From Ciborinia camelliae (Eukaryota; Ascomycota; Leotiomycetes; Helotiales; Sclerotiniaceae): a stretch of 64,000 nucleotides of DNA. Position numbers and translations under genes: made by a program. Positions 34,501 to 46,045 of the stretch are shown piece after piece (the first letter of the stretch is position 1; every line of letters begins with the position of its first letter). The notes beneath the pieces are model-generated. The model worked only from the letters and a program-made list of their open reading frames with translations, was not told where the DNA came from and made no database searches. The stretch lies in contig JANPYM010000008.1 of assembly GCA_025890175.1 (NCBI GenBank), positions 324,572 to 388,571 on the forward strand, read 5' to 3'.

Positions 34501-35190
34501 ATTGGAAGATTAGATGGAAGATTAGATGGAAGATTAGATGGAAGATTAGATGGAGTAGATGGAGTAGATGGAGCAGGTAGGTAGGTACCTTGGTAGGTAG
34601 GTAAGAATTTGAATTTAAATTTAAATTTAGTATGGTGTGGTTGGTATAGTTGGTATAGTAGGCATAGTATAGTAGGCATAGTATAGTAGGCATAGTATAG
34701 TATAGTTGGTATAATATAGTATAGTTGGTATGGTATGGTTAATAAGTCTTGTAAATTTATAAGATATGTTATATCTACCCAGGTAGACAAAACTTCGCAA
34801 TATACACAGTAATAATAACGAACAAAAAACAAAATCCTCCAATCCTTCAATCATCATCAGGCGTGTCATGTTGAGATCAATCAACTCATTATATAGGTTA
34901 GGTATCTTGAGATTTCAATCCTGTAAATTTATTATATTATTCTACAGCAAGCCTGATGGGTGAGGTAGATATCTAGGTATATAGATATATAAATGAAACT
35001 TCGAAGGGAAGATTTATAGGTACCTAGGTAGGTACTGTACTGTACTTTCTTTTTCGGTAATTACCTACTTAGGTATTTATACAGATACTTTCTAGCGGAT
35101 TAATTGGTAAATCATTTATTCACTCCCTTATTACCTACTACTACTAGGAGGTACTGTATAGAGTACTTAGTATATTAATAGTATATTAAT
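31597..35190. other. Gene-free region upstream of HMG-CoA synthase
   Basis: Rich in TACCTAGGTA-type palindromes (for example 31691, 32245-32262, 32350, 34066). The CACTGCACTGCACCACCTG words at about 32840 and 32942 form a degenerate direct duplication roughly 100 bp apart. No protein-like frame was found. It presumably includes the HMG-CoA synthase promoter. Confidence 0.6.
34459..34575 (+). repeat. TAGG microsatellite plus 12-bp GGAAGATTAGAT minisatellite
   Basis: Seven or more GGTA units at about 34459-34489 are followed by four units of GGAAGATTAGAT at 34504-34551 and then GGAGTAGAT units. A further TATAGTAGGCATAG repeat lies at about 34640-34720. Confidence 0.85.
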
Positions 35191-35199
35191 GAATTCTCA

Positions 35200-35900
35200 T
35201 CAATATCAATACTATAGTTAAGGACACTTAAACATAACAAAAAAAAATAATTTCAATTAATCGAATTTTTTTTAATATCAAAATATGTAGAATATTGAGC
35301 TGATTTTATAGATATAAAAATATTTTTAAAATATTAATAAGAAAATTGTTAAAAACTCAAAAAACAAAACTTTGAAATCTGATCTGTCGTTATGTAATCA
35401 TTTGATCTATTATATAAGTTATATCAAATCGACAATACTACTTACGTAGAATCTAATTATATTATTAAATTCTTTTAATCTTATTTTATCGTTTTATATT
35501 ATTTTAAATTTTAAAAATTAAAATTCAAATAATATTATATGATCCCTTTTTTTCTTTTTCCCTTTTCTTTTTTCCTTTTTCTTTTTCTTCAAATCTATTA
35601 AATATATATTTCAAAAATCTTGTTTCATCCAATCACTTTAAATAATAATCTTATATTATATAAAAAATTGAATAATAAAATAAAACTTTAAATAATAAAA
35701 TATAATATTAAACGAAAGTCTCAAATCCCATTTATCGTTATATGATTTTCTTATATATTCGATATTAAATCGAATACATGTAAAATAATAAATATTATTG
35801 TATATATAAACTTTCTTGATTATTCTATATATTTTAGTATTATAAAAATTTTAATTAATTGAAATTTTTTTTTTTGTTGTGTTTGAGTGTTCTTGATTAT
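35200..35900. other. AT-rich tract without genes
   Basis: About 0.7 kb of very AT-rich but not periodic sequence, with a TTTTTC-rich stretch at 35550-35590. Unlike 24.7-27.4 kb it is not a satellite and both strands are similarly A and T rich. Confidence 0.7.
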
Positions 35901-38900
35901 ATATACAGTACATACAGGTACAAGTATAGTATAGTTGTGGAAAAAGGGTTATACTAAGCCACTCTGCTTAGCATTATATAGCATTTCCAATAATAGTATT
36001 ATCTGAGGGCTTACGAGATGGAAACTTTTGATATTGAGTATTGAGAATGGCATTGGTATTGGTATCGGTATTGATACTAGTGTGTAAAGGTTAAGGAGCG
36101 ATTGATAAAAATATACTGTATAAGTCCTCGTGATATGTGTATATGGCTGTATGGATGATTTCGAGTCATATATCGGTACTGTACCTATATATATATCGAC
36201 TTTTGTTTTCTTACCTACTCAAGAGTACATGGTCGTTACAGAAACGGAAACGGTAGAGTTATCACGTTTCAGGTTTAGGCATAGTATGTAAAGTGTTAGA
36301 GAATTGAAGCTTCCATGGGAGGGAGATATTTTGATTTGATTTGAGGAAGTTGAGATGATGAGTGCCGAGTGCCATGTATGTATGTACAGTACCGGTCGGT
36401 ACTCCCAAACGAACAGAACAACCATCAGTTGAACAAGAATCTTCGTCGGAAATTTTCTGTTTTGGAAAGGTTACTACTGGAATGTACTAGTACATACTGC
36501 ACGTACGCACTGTAGCGGATATATAATATATCTATCGCATGCCTCGCGATGTGTCGTGTCGTGTCATGTCATGTCGTTTCGGTGATACAATGCATTTACG
36601 GCAGTTGGGTTCGATGCTGGTATGTAGATAAGTTGAGTGGTCTGAAAATCATCATGCCCTTGTTCAATCTCTGGATCTGGACGTCGCAAACTCACAGGGT
36701 GGTATTGACAAACCAAAAAGGAAACAGGTTACGGGGTAATAGATAATGGAATTGATGAAGCTGATGAATCTTTTTGGCTATCCTATCCGGGGATTATGTA
36801 CGGTATGTATGCCCGATTCAAATTCCAATATAGTATTTAGGTGTTTATTCATGACAGAGCCTAGAGGGTATTTACTTTTGCGTTTTGTTAGTTGTGGAAA
36901 ATTCAGTCAAGGTCGGATGGATGAGTTGATTGATGATACTGTATCACACCCCCTTCATTGCTTCGCTAGAAACAACATTGAATTTCCAAGTTTTTCGAGC
37001 GCAGCGAGCAAAGGGGGTTTGGGGGCTTGCCCCCATGATGTTGATATGTATTGAAAAATAGAGGTTGATTGTTGAAGTTACATAAATGTACCAACCATTC
37101 CGTTCTGTAAAATGATAAATTTACAGTACGGAGTATATTGACGGAATAATCAGAAACACTACCCACACAACTCACTCTATCCACAAGGACCACAACACCA
37201 TCCTCACTTCAGTATTCCTTATGACGCTCTGCCGATCTCACAATAAAAGGTTCAAAACTATATTTATATATACCCGGCTTTTAATCGAATCTTCGATCAT
37301 ATTCCGAACCAAGATATTATTCATAGAAAAATTGCTCAAATTTAAGCATCAGTGGGGGTGGAATTTTATTTATACCTCTCTTGATGTTCGAAACGATTGT
37401 TGACTAATAATGGGGGAGACGGAATGTACTTCAGATCAATCTAATCAATTCTGGACTAATCGAACCTTGTGCATACAATAATATATTGGGTATGCCGACG
37501 GACTGATCTCCTCAGCCAGCCAATTCGATAACAGTATCATATCGTCATCGGGCATTTTGTATTTAAGGTTGTTGTCTCTTTTATTATTAAGTTTGCTGGA
37601 GCCTTGAAAACTTTGAAGAGACGCAATAAAGATTTCTATCCACACTTTTCACAATCTATTCAACGATATGCTGGTAATGAAGGTCCTCTTGAACCGGGGT
37701 ATCAGATGAAATTCGGAGAATATGAATGAATGACCTTACATTTTCCATACGTACTTGAAGGATAGGTATTAGGATAATACACTACGCCTATAACAGGTGA
37801 TTAGTTACTAGTAGATATTATCTGAAAATCTCAATTAGACGGTATAGATAAGTCCGACCGAAGAAAGTTAGTATTTATATACCGGAATTCTAACGGATGA
37901 GATCTTCCATGTTTTTATGTTTTAGGTCCTGTTACTCTTTTTCCTTTCTTGCCTGTCACGTTTGCTCTCTCATGTATTTTTTTATATAATTTGCCAATTA
38001 GGAAGGTTATAACATCCCGTACAAATTCCAATAGTCTAGAATTTGACACAAATAAGAATACATGCATATGCTTCTAGTCTCACAACTTTATCTCCATTTG
38101 AAAGAGCGCTCCACTGATACCAGCCAATGATACAAATCAAAATATGAACCATCAACACTTGAAGGTGACTGAACAGTGACTTACACCAATAGCATTAGAC
38201 CATTCAGCTTTTAGTCTACACTCAAAGCCCAAAAATATACCTAGGGACCTATCTAGTATCTATCCTGATACAAGCATTTCCATTCCTCAACTCCGTAGCC
38301 ATTCCAAATATCTAAGATCGTTTATTGGTCAAAAATCATTATTAAGCGAATAAATGTATTCAAGTATCCATTTTATCGTCTCGGATTGGAACTTGGCGTT
38401 ACTTGGACGATCTTTCTTCTCTCACCTCTCACTGGTCCTACTCCTACTCCTCCTCCTAACCTAACCCAGCTGCTTCTTCTCTCTCTCTCTCAAACACTCT
38501 TCTCCTGGAAAATAGAAAATAGAAAATAACCCCAAATCCAATACAATCTTTGAGGAGGTTCACCAAGAAATCAATTCATTCTCATCACCCTCATTCACTC
38601 ATTTTACACACCCCAAATTCAATTCAACATCCCATTATCTGGAGGGATTCATCAATACAACTCGAATAACGACAACTAGAATGACTATGACAACAAACGA
38701 CAATTGAATTCAAACATACCTATCGATATATTTCAACTTTTGATGAATAGACGAAAACAATTATTTAACATTCCATTCATTGCGAAAAAGAGAGAGGAGG
38801 CATTTATCCAAGTTGTACGTACGGACTTTGATTGAGGCGTCCGTCGTGTGCTTCGTGAGAGTGTTGAATACTCGGGAGTGCGGACATCCGTGGTTTTAAT

Positions 38901-38924
38901 AGGCGCTCAAATCAAATCGAAAAA
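35901..38924. other. Intergenic region upstream of the 38.9-kb membrane-protein gene
   Basis: Mixed AT-rich sequence; short frames show no conserved features. The part after 38380 is pyrimidine-rich and probably contains the 5' leader of the next gene. A GC-rich hairpin islet lies at 36996-37034. Confidence 0.55.
36996..37034. repeat. GC-rich hairpin islet with GAGCGCAGCGAG
   Basis: CGAGCGCAGCGAG (36996-37008) is followed by the perfect hairpin GGGGGC-TT-GCCCCC at 37021-37034. Short arms ACAACAT and ATGTTG lie further out (about 36972 and 37037). It resembles the islet at 27540. Confidence 0.6.
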
Positions 38925-41229
38925 ATGGGCGAATCTAATCATCCTTCACATATCGAACATAGTAGTAGGAGGGAATCTCAAAGGTCGACGCGATTATCGA
39001 TGGAAATGCAGGACGAAGATGAAGAGGATTATGATTTGGCAGCAATGGGAATTTCAAATGGTGGTGGTTATAGGCCTTCGGATTCAAATCAACACACTTA
39101 CACTTACACTCCACCTCCTCCACAACCACAGCCCCAATCACCACCCATAGAGAGGAGAAGAGCATCAACACCACCACCACGACCTTCGAGTACAACAAAA
39201 CCAAGCGGAATTGATTCGTTCGCCTTACGGAACGAGGGTGGAATGGGTCAAACTTCTAGGGGTCTAACATTCGCATCCATGGGGGGGAATGGAAATGGAT
39301 ATGGATTAACAAGGTCATCTACTGTATCAAGTGTATCGAGCATATCGAACGATTCAACAATAATGAGGCCGGAAAGTCCGTACCAAGGACCCACAGGACC
39401 ATCACATCCATATAATATGTATAATCAAGAATCACGATTAGCGAGAACAGCGAGTATGGCAACAACTTCAACGATGCCTGCACCACCACGAGAAATGTCG
39501 TACACGGGCCCCAGCGGGCCAACACATCCTTACGGCATGTACCCGCAGAGTACAGTCTCAAGTGATTCGGATCATTTGCCAAATGCTCCTCCCATTCCTG
39601 TTGGTTTCCCAGGCCTTAATAATGAGTATCAACGAAGATTAGGTCCGGAAGGTGAGGAGGCCGCTGATCTTATTGGACCCGATGGGCACACGGAACAACT
39701 CCCACCTTATACTAAATATCCGGACGAGGCTTTTGCGAGGAAATCAAGACCAACATCTATAACTACACCTGTACCTGTACCTACGATTCAAATGCCAGCT
39801 CCTATTATTCCTATATCTGGTGCTGGAGGCATGGGACTAGCGACTCGAAATCCCGAATTCGCATCACAAGAAGATCTTCGCTCATCTCGTTCACGTCAAT
39901 CCACACGAAGTATAATGTCGGACCGAAGTTCACACCAGGTCAATACCGCCGGTAGGGAATATTCGGAAAAGCCTCAACTAAAAAAATGGCAAATTGCTGC
40001 CAAAAGGAAATTATGCGGTATCGTTCCGGTATGGGTTGTTGTTTTGATAGTATTGGTCTTCGTCCTCTTTGGAATCATACTAGGAACCGTTTTTGCCATT
40101 CTGCGACCGAAGCACAATAACAATTCCAACAAACACTCTAATCCTAATAATGACAAGTCAGTTTTCATCCAATCATGATCTTTCAAGGTGGTTTTGCTAA
40201 TTTTTACGTAGAGGAAGCCAAACAACAATATATGCTACCATGACAACTACTTTCGATGCGACTCCACTTTCTACAGTACCTAGTTCGCTTCCATCGCTTC
40301 CAACCGGTAGTTACAACATGCCCCTTACTGTCTCGGCTGCTCAGAGTAGTTGCATCATGGACACCGCCGAAAACTCTGCTTGGAGCTGCACCGTAGCAAT
40401 GACACCACTTGAAATGTCTATCGTTGATATTCCAGGGGCAAATGCACTCCGCAACAAGGAAATTATGATGAATTATGGCAACTCATCCTTAAACTTCTAT
40501 CCATATGGCGCCCAACCACCAATTTTGAATTCTGCTCAAGTGTTGTCTCTTGTCAATGATTCACAATATCCTAATCGAGGTCCAGCCTGGTTTTTCCAAA
40601 TGCCATACAATAAGGTAGTTGTATTACCACAGAAGGCCTTCTCAACGAATGTGAAGCGTGATCAGCCTGCTGCTGGTTTCATGAATCGTAAAGGGGTAGC
40701 TCAAGCGGGAGACCAACCTTGGTTTTGTTATTGGAATGGGACTTTACTAGAGGCATTCATCTATGTTAGTGAAACTAGTAACTCAGATTCTGTCACCACA
40801 GTCACTTCAAGTTATTCATCTGCAACAAATTTTGCCGGTGTATATGGGACGAGCACGTATTTATCAGACGTACCTTCTTCTACTGCTGGAGTTCAGTCAC
40901 AAGGTTCTTCTTCATCTGGATCTTCACAACCAAATAATCCTCAGTTCTTACCACAGTACCCCAAAGTCTATAAAGTCGCTGAACGTCGTGTCCCTCGAGG
41001 AAGTCAGACCGTTCCAGCCTACTGTGTAGCTCATCAGATCTTATCAGATGGGAATGCTGAACCTTTAATGAACTCAACTGGTCAACCCATCACCATTTAT
41101 TTGAATGAGACGGAACCTACCACCATCTCGCCATTACAAGATCGTAGTCTTGTCTCGGACATCTTCGAACGAGATTTAGTTGAGCGAGATGGGGACGGAA
41201 GTTGTGGATGCGTATGGCTCGTATCTTGA
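38925..41229 (+). CDS. Ascomycete single-pass membrane protein with proline-rich cytosolic tail, function unknown
   Basis: Exons 38925-40156 and 40212-41229, joined over a 55-nt intron (donor GTCAGT, acceptor GTAG), encode about 749 residues. The N-terminal 365 residues are disordered: Ser/Pro/Gly-rich, with a poly-Pro stretch, an internal duplication (GPTGPSHPYNMY and GPSGPTHPYGMY) and LPPYTKYPDEAF. A single transmembrane helix lies at about 366-392 (GIVPVWVVVLIVLVFVLFG) after a basic stretch, so a type II topology with the C-terminal domain outside is likely. The C-terminal part (410-749) looks globular, with several Cys and N-glycosylation sequons. The layout is common in filamentous ascomycetes, but I do not know a characterised member. 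The start at 38925 has a good AAAATGG context. Confidence 0.83.
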
Positions 41230-42960
41230 GAGAGACCTTGGCTTGGCATGCAATATGCAATAATGGGCGTACTTATTAAGGATTTGTGGGATTTTGGGAG
41301 TTTTTCAAATGGAAAGGGAAATTATTGTATATTCGACCTGGTTGGGAACATGGCGTTTGGGAAAGAAAGTGCATAGCAAGCCTACATTATTTTCCCGTAT
41401 TGTTTTATGGAGCAACTGGATTGGGGTGGGGGGGTGGTGTATGGTCTGGCTGGGGTCATTGAATGGTTCAATGGTGATGGGATTCAATCATATGTTGTGG
41501 CCAAATTTTTTTGGGAATGTTTAAAAGGTGGTTATCTATAAGATGGAATGTTTATGAAGAGAGGGATGGTCATACTGGGTGGACGGGAACCTGGAAGAAA
41601 AGATGCCCTGTGCTCTATGCGTTATGTGGCAGATGACAGATGACAGATGATGGGGAAGGGAGGGGAGGGGAGGGGAGGGGAAGGAAAGGAATTTTTACTT
41701 TTTTGGATATTATTTTTACTCGGATACTACCTATGATATGATATGATACTATCTATCTATCTATAGCCAGCAATGCTAGTGGTGATTGATTGGAATGATC
41801 GGAATGATCGGAATGAATTGAATTGAATCGAACTGAATTGAATCCATCGGTCATTTGTTACGTATGTTTTGGTAATGATAGGTAATGGTAATGGTAATTA
41901 TCGGTGATGGATAGTACAGTAGGTATAACTAGGTAGGTAGGTAGGTAGGTAACTTGGGTCCTGGGGTGTTTGATGGGGATGAGGATGGGGATGGGATGGA
42001 ATGGGACGAGATTGAAAAATAAGCGAATCATCTACCTATCTAGCCCCTAATGAATTCTTCGATATGAAATGAATTATTAGACCCTGGATATCCAAATAAA
42101 CAAAACCTAGAGTCATCTAACGATATGCTATAGTACATGTATATCTAATTCCGCAGCACAAATTTAATCTTTGCTTAATTATTGCAGGAATAATGTTTTT
42201 GCGATATAATTATCTTCTGGAAGGGTGAGCAAATTGTGCTAGGGATTTTCCTGGATAATGAATGAATGGATGAATGTACTGATGGATGATGAATGGACTG
42301 ACAAACCCGACGGGTGAATCGATTGAATCATCTTATACCTAGGAAATTCATCTCTCATACAGGCTAGCTCCCATCTGGTCAATAAATAAATAAAACCATG
42401 AAGATGAAAGGGGGCATGAAGTTGAAATGAATGAAATAAACAACTTCTCAACCCGAGCGCAGGGACTCGGAGCAAGTGAATGGAGGGAGGGTGGCGAAAC
42501 CCTGGAAATTTGGATTAACATATGTATAAATAAATACATTAGATGTTCGATATAGAACATGAAACTACAACCACCGAACCACTGGTTGGAATCGTGCTAT
42601 TGTTTCGTAGTTATATATATATATATATATATTATAATGGCAGTTGTTTGAGAAAAGAGGTGATTGCGGGAATCAAACATTGTGTTCCTAGTGCATATGC
42701 GAATATATTGATGATGATGGTGTGAAAAGTACTTGAAGGCTGAAGCTGCGATCCATGTTTTGAAATGCGCCATAATGCCAGATTCTGGGGATATATTCCA
42801 TACAGGATGGTAATCGGTGGATGATGTTTGTTATAAAGATCAATTAACTTGTTTATATTTTCCTTCTTCGAATGAGCATGGTAGATAGAGCATATCGAAA
42901 GACATAAGTCTCGGTCATACGAATGTTTGAATATGGCGATATAAGATGGAAGCCCGATGT
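41230..42960. other. Intergenic region with simple repeats
   Basis: G-rich simple repeats (GGGGA units at about 41648-41690), GGTAATG and TAGG microsatellites, and AT-rich stretches. No convincing gene was found. Confidence 0.6.
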
Positions 42961-42967
42961 ATGGCCT

Positions 42968-43120
42968 TTAAACTCGTCGAGTCTGCGGGGGATTGATTGT
43001 CTCTCCATTTTCATTCTCTGCCGCTTCTGGCGGATCCTGACCTGCTTCCATCATCGTGGTATGCTCAGCTCGAACATTTCGATTACGCAAGTCCTCTAGA
43101 CCCCAACCACCCCGACCACC
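42968..43120 (-). pseudogene. Coding-like fragment, C-terminal end only
   Basis: On the minus strand a frame reads STRGGRGGWGLEDLRNRN, continues with VRAEHTTMMEAGQDPPEAAE, and ends QTRRV with a TAA stop at 42968. Codon use and composition look protein-coding. No start codon or clear splice acceptor was found upstream, where the frame meets a TAA. It could be the remnant of a truncated gene or a final exon whose acceptor I cannot place. The family is not recognised. Confidence 0.35.
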
Positions 43121-43439
43121 ACGGGTGGAGATGGGAAGTAATTATCATGTAGATACATGTCCACATCCTTAGGACTATAAATTCCCTTATCTTTGTGTAG
43201 ACATATCCAAAGATAGTCTATAGTAAGCCTTTAGTCATCGGTATTAAGCGTTGCTCCTTAAATATTATGGCTAACATGCATTGTAGCGGCGAAAATAATG
43301 CCAGACTTAAATGTGTCGCTGCGATGAGGGACTAGAGTATGACATCGTGTACGTATGCCAACCTCCGCGACTCCGCCGGCTGGTAGTGGTCTAGCAGTTG
43401 TCCACCAACCCCCCTCTAGTAGCCTGTTTCGACCTGTTG

Positions 43440-44430
43440 CTATTGTGGGCACTGGTGGAGCTCTATCCAAGCACTTCAAACCGGAATCGAAGAACAAATA
43501 CAGAAAATACAAGATGAACACAAATCAGAGATGGACAAACTAGCGAAGGAGAACTCTATATCGAAGGGGATGCTTGAGAGATTAGGAGCAAAATGAGCAT
43601 CAACAATCAGCAAGCGAGAAGATGACCTAAGAGAGGCAGAGCTCTCCGCATCCCAATCATTTTTGGCTACATCAAAATAGGATGCCCGAATAAGAAATTT
43701 GCTTGTCGAGAGGAGCAAACAGCCAAAACTGGGAATATGAGGAATGGATCTCTTCAATCTACGAAGAAGGGCTGGTGGAGGTGATATAAACTAGGGCTAT
43801 AAGATTTTCAGGGATTGATGAAAGACAACTTGAACAATGGGGTAGGAGAGAGCAATTGACATGACACATGGACAAAACAAAAATCTCTATTTCAAGAAGA
43901 ATTTTGGTCTAAAGTGTACAATATTATGAGGAAATTTTCTGAGGGTCTTGTAGAAGACAAGTCAAGGACGAGAGAATTTTTCAAAGAAAAGGATCTTGAT
44001 CCTGATGGAACAAAACTTTCTATTGCTGGCCAGATTGAACCCGACAATTTTGTTGATGACCACCAGCTAATATTGATGATATGAAGACCCTGCTAAAAAA
44101 AAGAGGCCATCCTCAAAGCCCGATCGTATTTTGAGAAAAAGTACGCAGGTAGAATCCCTCCTGATTCTCCTCCTTTTCACGGTTGGGATGATGATTTCCC
44201 CTAATGGTGACTGGAACAAAACAGGACGTTCTCCGATTTCTGATTGTGATGTACCTGATCAGAAGAAATTCGTAAATCGAAATAAGATGTTGAGAAAAAC
44301 GGCACAGATGATAAGAAGGGTGCTGGGAAGCGAAGCGATAGGGGGGACTAGGCCTAGTCCCCCTAAGTTATGGGAAACCATAAATCAAGAGAATTCCTCC
44401 GACTCGCAGCCACCACCACCGTAGAAGAAT
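43440..44430 (+). pseudogene. Decayed coiled-coil gene with in-frame stops
   Basis: A frame from about 43456 reads SSIQALQTGIEEQIQKIQ and on into a heptad-like coiled coil. It is broken by TGA (43594), TAG, TGA and TAG codons yet stays coding-like between them (ASTISKREDDLREAEL, then DARIRNLLVERSKQPKL). A second piece in another frame from 43914 reads MRKFSEGLVEDKSRTREFF, and then SIAGQIEPDNFVDDHQ. A third (44131-44424) ends QENSSDSQPPPP. I infer an old gene inactivated by stops and frameshifts. The stops are consistent with CGA to TGA and CAG to TAG changes. The ancestral function is unknown. Confidence 0.55.
44342..44363. repeat. Perfect 22-nt GC-rich palindrome
   Basis: GGGGGACTAGG followed directly by CCTAGTCCCCC forms a loop-free perfect palindrome, preceded by GAAGCGAAGCGATA. 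It sits inside the decayed coding sequence and resembles the islets at 27540 and 37000 in being an (A)GCG-rich word next to a G/C hairpin. Confidence 0.7.
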
Positions 44431-44872
44431 CAAACCCCAATTACGCGCTATAAATAACCCATCAAAGAGAAGGAATATGTTGGCGAAAGAGGCGCCAAGG
44501 ACAAGGAAGGCGTCGCGACTTGGCCGATCGTTTTTACGGACATCTAGTAAAGCCGCCAAAGGCTATCAGATATCTGTTCAAACCCCTTAACACATGGATA
44601 GATTGATTGGTTTCAAATTTCAAATCTGTAGCAAGAATCTAGGCGTGTATATAGAACATTCGTATATAGGTATTGGGGTTTGGCAAGTCCTGGAATTTGC
44701 ACTCAGTGTTGCGATGGAGTAGACTAACCAGCTGTTGACATTATCCGGAACAAGACACTTTCTGATGTCGACTCTATGTTCAAACATAGTAGGACTAATG
44801 CCATCCTGCGAGTTAGAGATACATCACGGTAGATGTAGACGTAATAATATAATATCTTAGCCTCCAGAAGTT

Positions 44873-46045
44873 TCAAGATTTCTCACGTAATTTTGCTAAA
44901 GCCGCGGCAATTCCTCCACTGAGTTCTTCATCTCTCCTCCTCGCCTCTTTCTTCTTCTTCTCTTGGGCCAATATATCTTCTTCCTGCTGAGCGGCTGCAA
45001 CTAAAGCTTCTTCATCGTCATCGCCAGGTATCCACTCATTATGTTTGTCCTTTGGTGGAATTTGTCTCTGTTGTGGTGATTCGACAGATTTCTCTCCTAA
45101 AGAACTCATTTCCCTCAACGGAACACGACTGAGAGGTATTGCGCGATCTAGAACGGTTTCCGACTGCCCCGGTCCATCTCGTGTCTTTTCCTTCCTACTC
45201 AAGCCTCTACGTGCTGCCTTTCGTGCTCTGAATGGTTCATCAACAACCCCGCACCATCTTCTGACCTTTTTCTCTCCCCAACCATTAACAACAGCAATTT
45301 CCTCAGGTCTCGCATTGATAGCATCCTTGATACTTCCAAATGCATCAACCAATGAGAGAGCGTCCGTTTTATTGATACTTCTCGGGACTGTAATGAAATC
45401 CTGCATCTTTTCCGCATATCCCTTACTTTCAACACCTTTAATAGCGCTAGCATTTGCATGTTCATAGCTCTTGTATAGCTCAAGATATCTCGCAGCTTCT
45501 GGAGCAGTCCAGCATAATATGACAGTAACATTATTCACCAGACTTGTCTTGGACAATTCCTTCAAACTTTCTTCGTGATTCCCAATATCAACCATTGTAA
45601 GAAGTACTCGTAGATTATATTTACCCTGCAGACCCTTTATTCGATTATATATGTATTCTGGGTGTAATCGATGGTATTTGAGTGATAGGAAGAGTGCGCA
45701 TGTTGTTGATCCAAGGACATAATCGGCTGGAATATCCGAGTATTCCCATGGAAATGATTTGAGATTTGTCAGTATTGGATTGCCTTTCTGCCGCAGTGAG
45801 ACTTGAATTGTTGAACCTGTTGAACGCGATGCAATAGCTTGTGGAGTTGGTTGAACAACTTTAGGACCTGCGGCGGAGGCATTATTCGTCGGTGGTGCGC
45901 GATCAAGACGCTGTGGAGTGGGTTGCTGAACGCGTTGCGGGGTAGGTTGTTGAACGCGGGATGAAGATGGAGCTATAACAGGTGGTGTTTGGGCGAGAGC
46001 TGCTAGAAAGTCTGCATCTGCACCAAAATCGTCGTCGTCGTCCAT
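44873..46045 (-). CDS. RAD10: DNA excision repair protein ERCC1/Rad10 homolog
   Basis: Single exon, 390 residues. An acidic start (MDDDDDFGADADF) and a Pro/Gln-rich linker with three QPTPQ units precede the ERCC1 central domain (about 80-205). That domain contains GNPILTNLKSFPWEYSDI and DYVLGSTTCALFLSLKYHRL, which match the family closely. A tandem helix-hairpin-helix region follows (about 225-275, ending in NGWGEKKVRRW), then a charged tail with KEKKKEARRRDEE-like coiled sequence. It forms the 5'-flap endonuclease with Rad1/XPF for nucleotide excision and crosslink repair; Rad10 itself is the non-catalytic DNA-binding partner. The tail after the HhH region (about 110 residues) is longer than in yeast. 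Confidence 0.95.
   Translation of the reverse strand: MDDDDDFGADADFLAALAQTPPVIAPSSSRVQQPTPQRVQQPTPQRLDRAPPTNNASAAGPKVVQPTPQAIASRSTGSTIQVSLRQKGNPILTNLKSFPWEYSDIPADYVLGSTTCALFLSLKYHRLHPEYIYNRIKGLQGKYNLRVLLTMVDIGNHEESLKELSKTSLVNNVTVILCWTAPEAARYLELYKSYEHANASAIKGVESKGYAEKMQDFITVPRSINKTDALSLVDAFGSIKDAINARPEEIAVVNGWGEKKVRRWCGVVDEPFRARKAARRGLSRKEKTRDGPGQSETVLDRAIPLSRVPLREMSSLGEKSVESPQQRQIPPKDKHNEWIPGDDDEEALVAAAQQEEDILAQEKKKKEARRRDEELSGGIAAALAKLREKS

Noticed and set aside
38848..39150. Open frame overlapping the start of the membrane-protein gene, possibly an upstream ORF
   Set aside because: It begins with GTG rather than ATG and its product has no protein-like character. The ATG at 38925 has a good context and a long conserved-looking frame.
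9812..46045. Idea that BRC1, NDC80 and RAD10 form a genome-maintenance cluster
   Set aside because: They are tens of kilobases apart, separated by unrelated metabolic and splicing genes, and such genes are scattered in other fungi.
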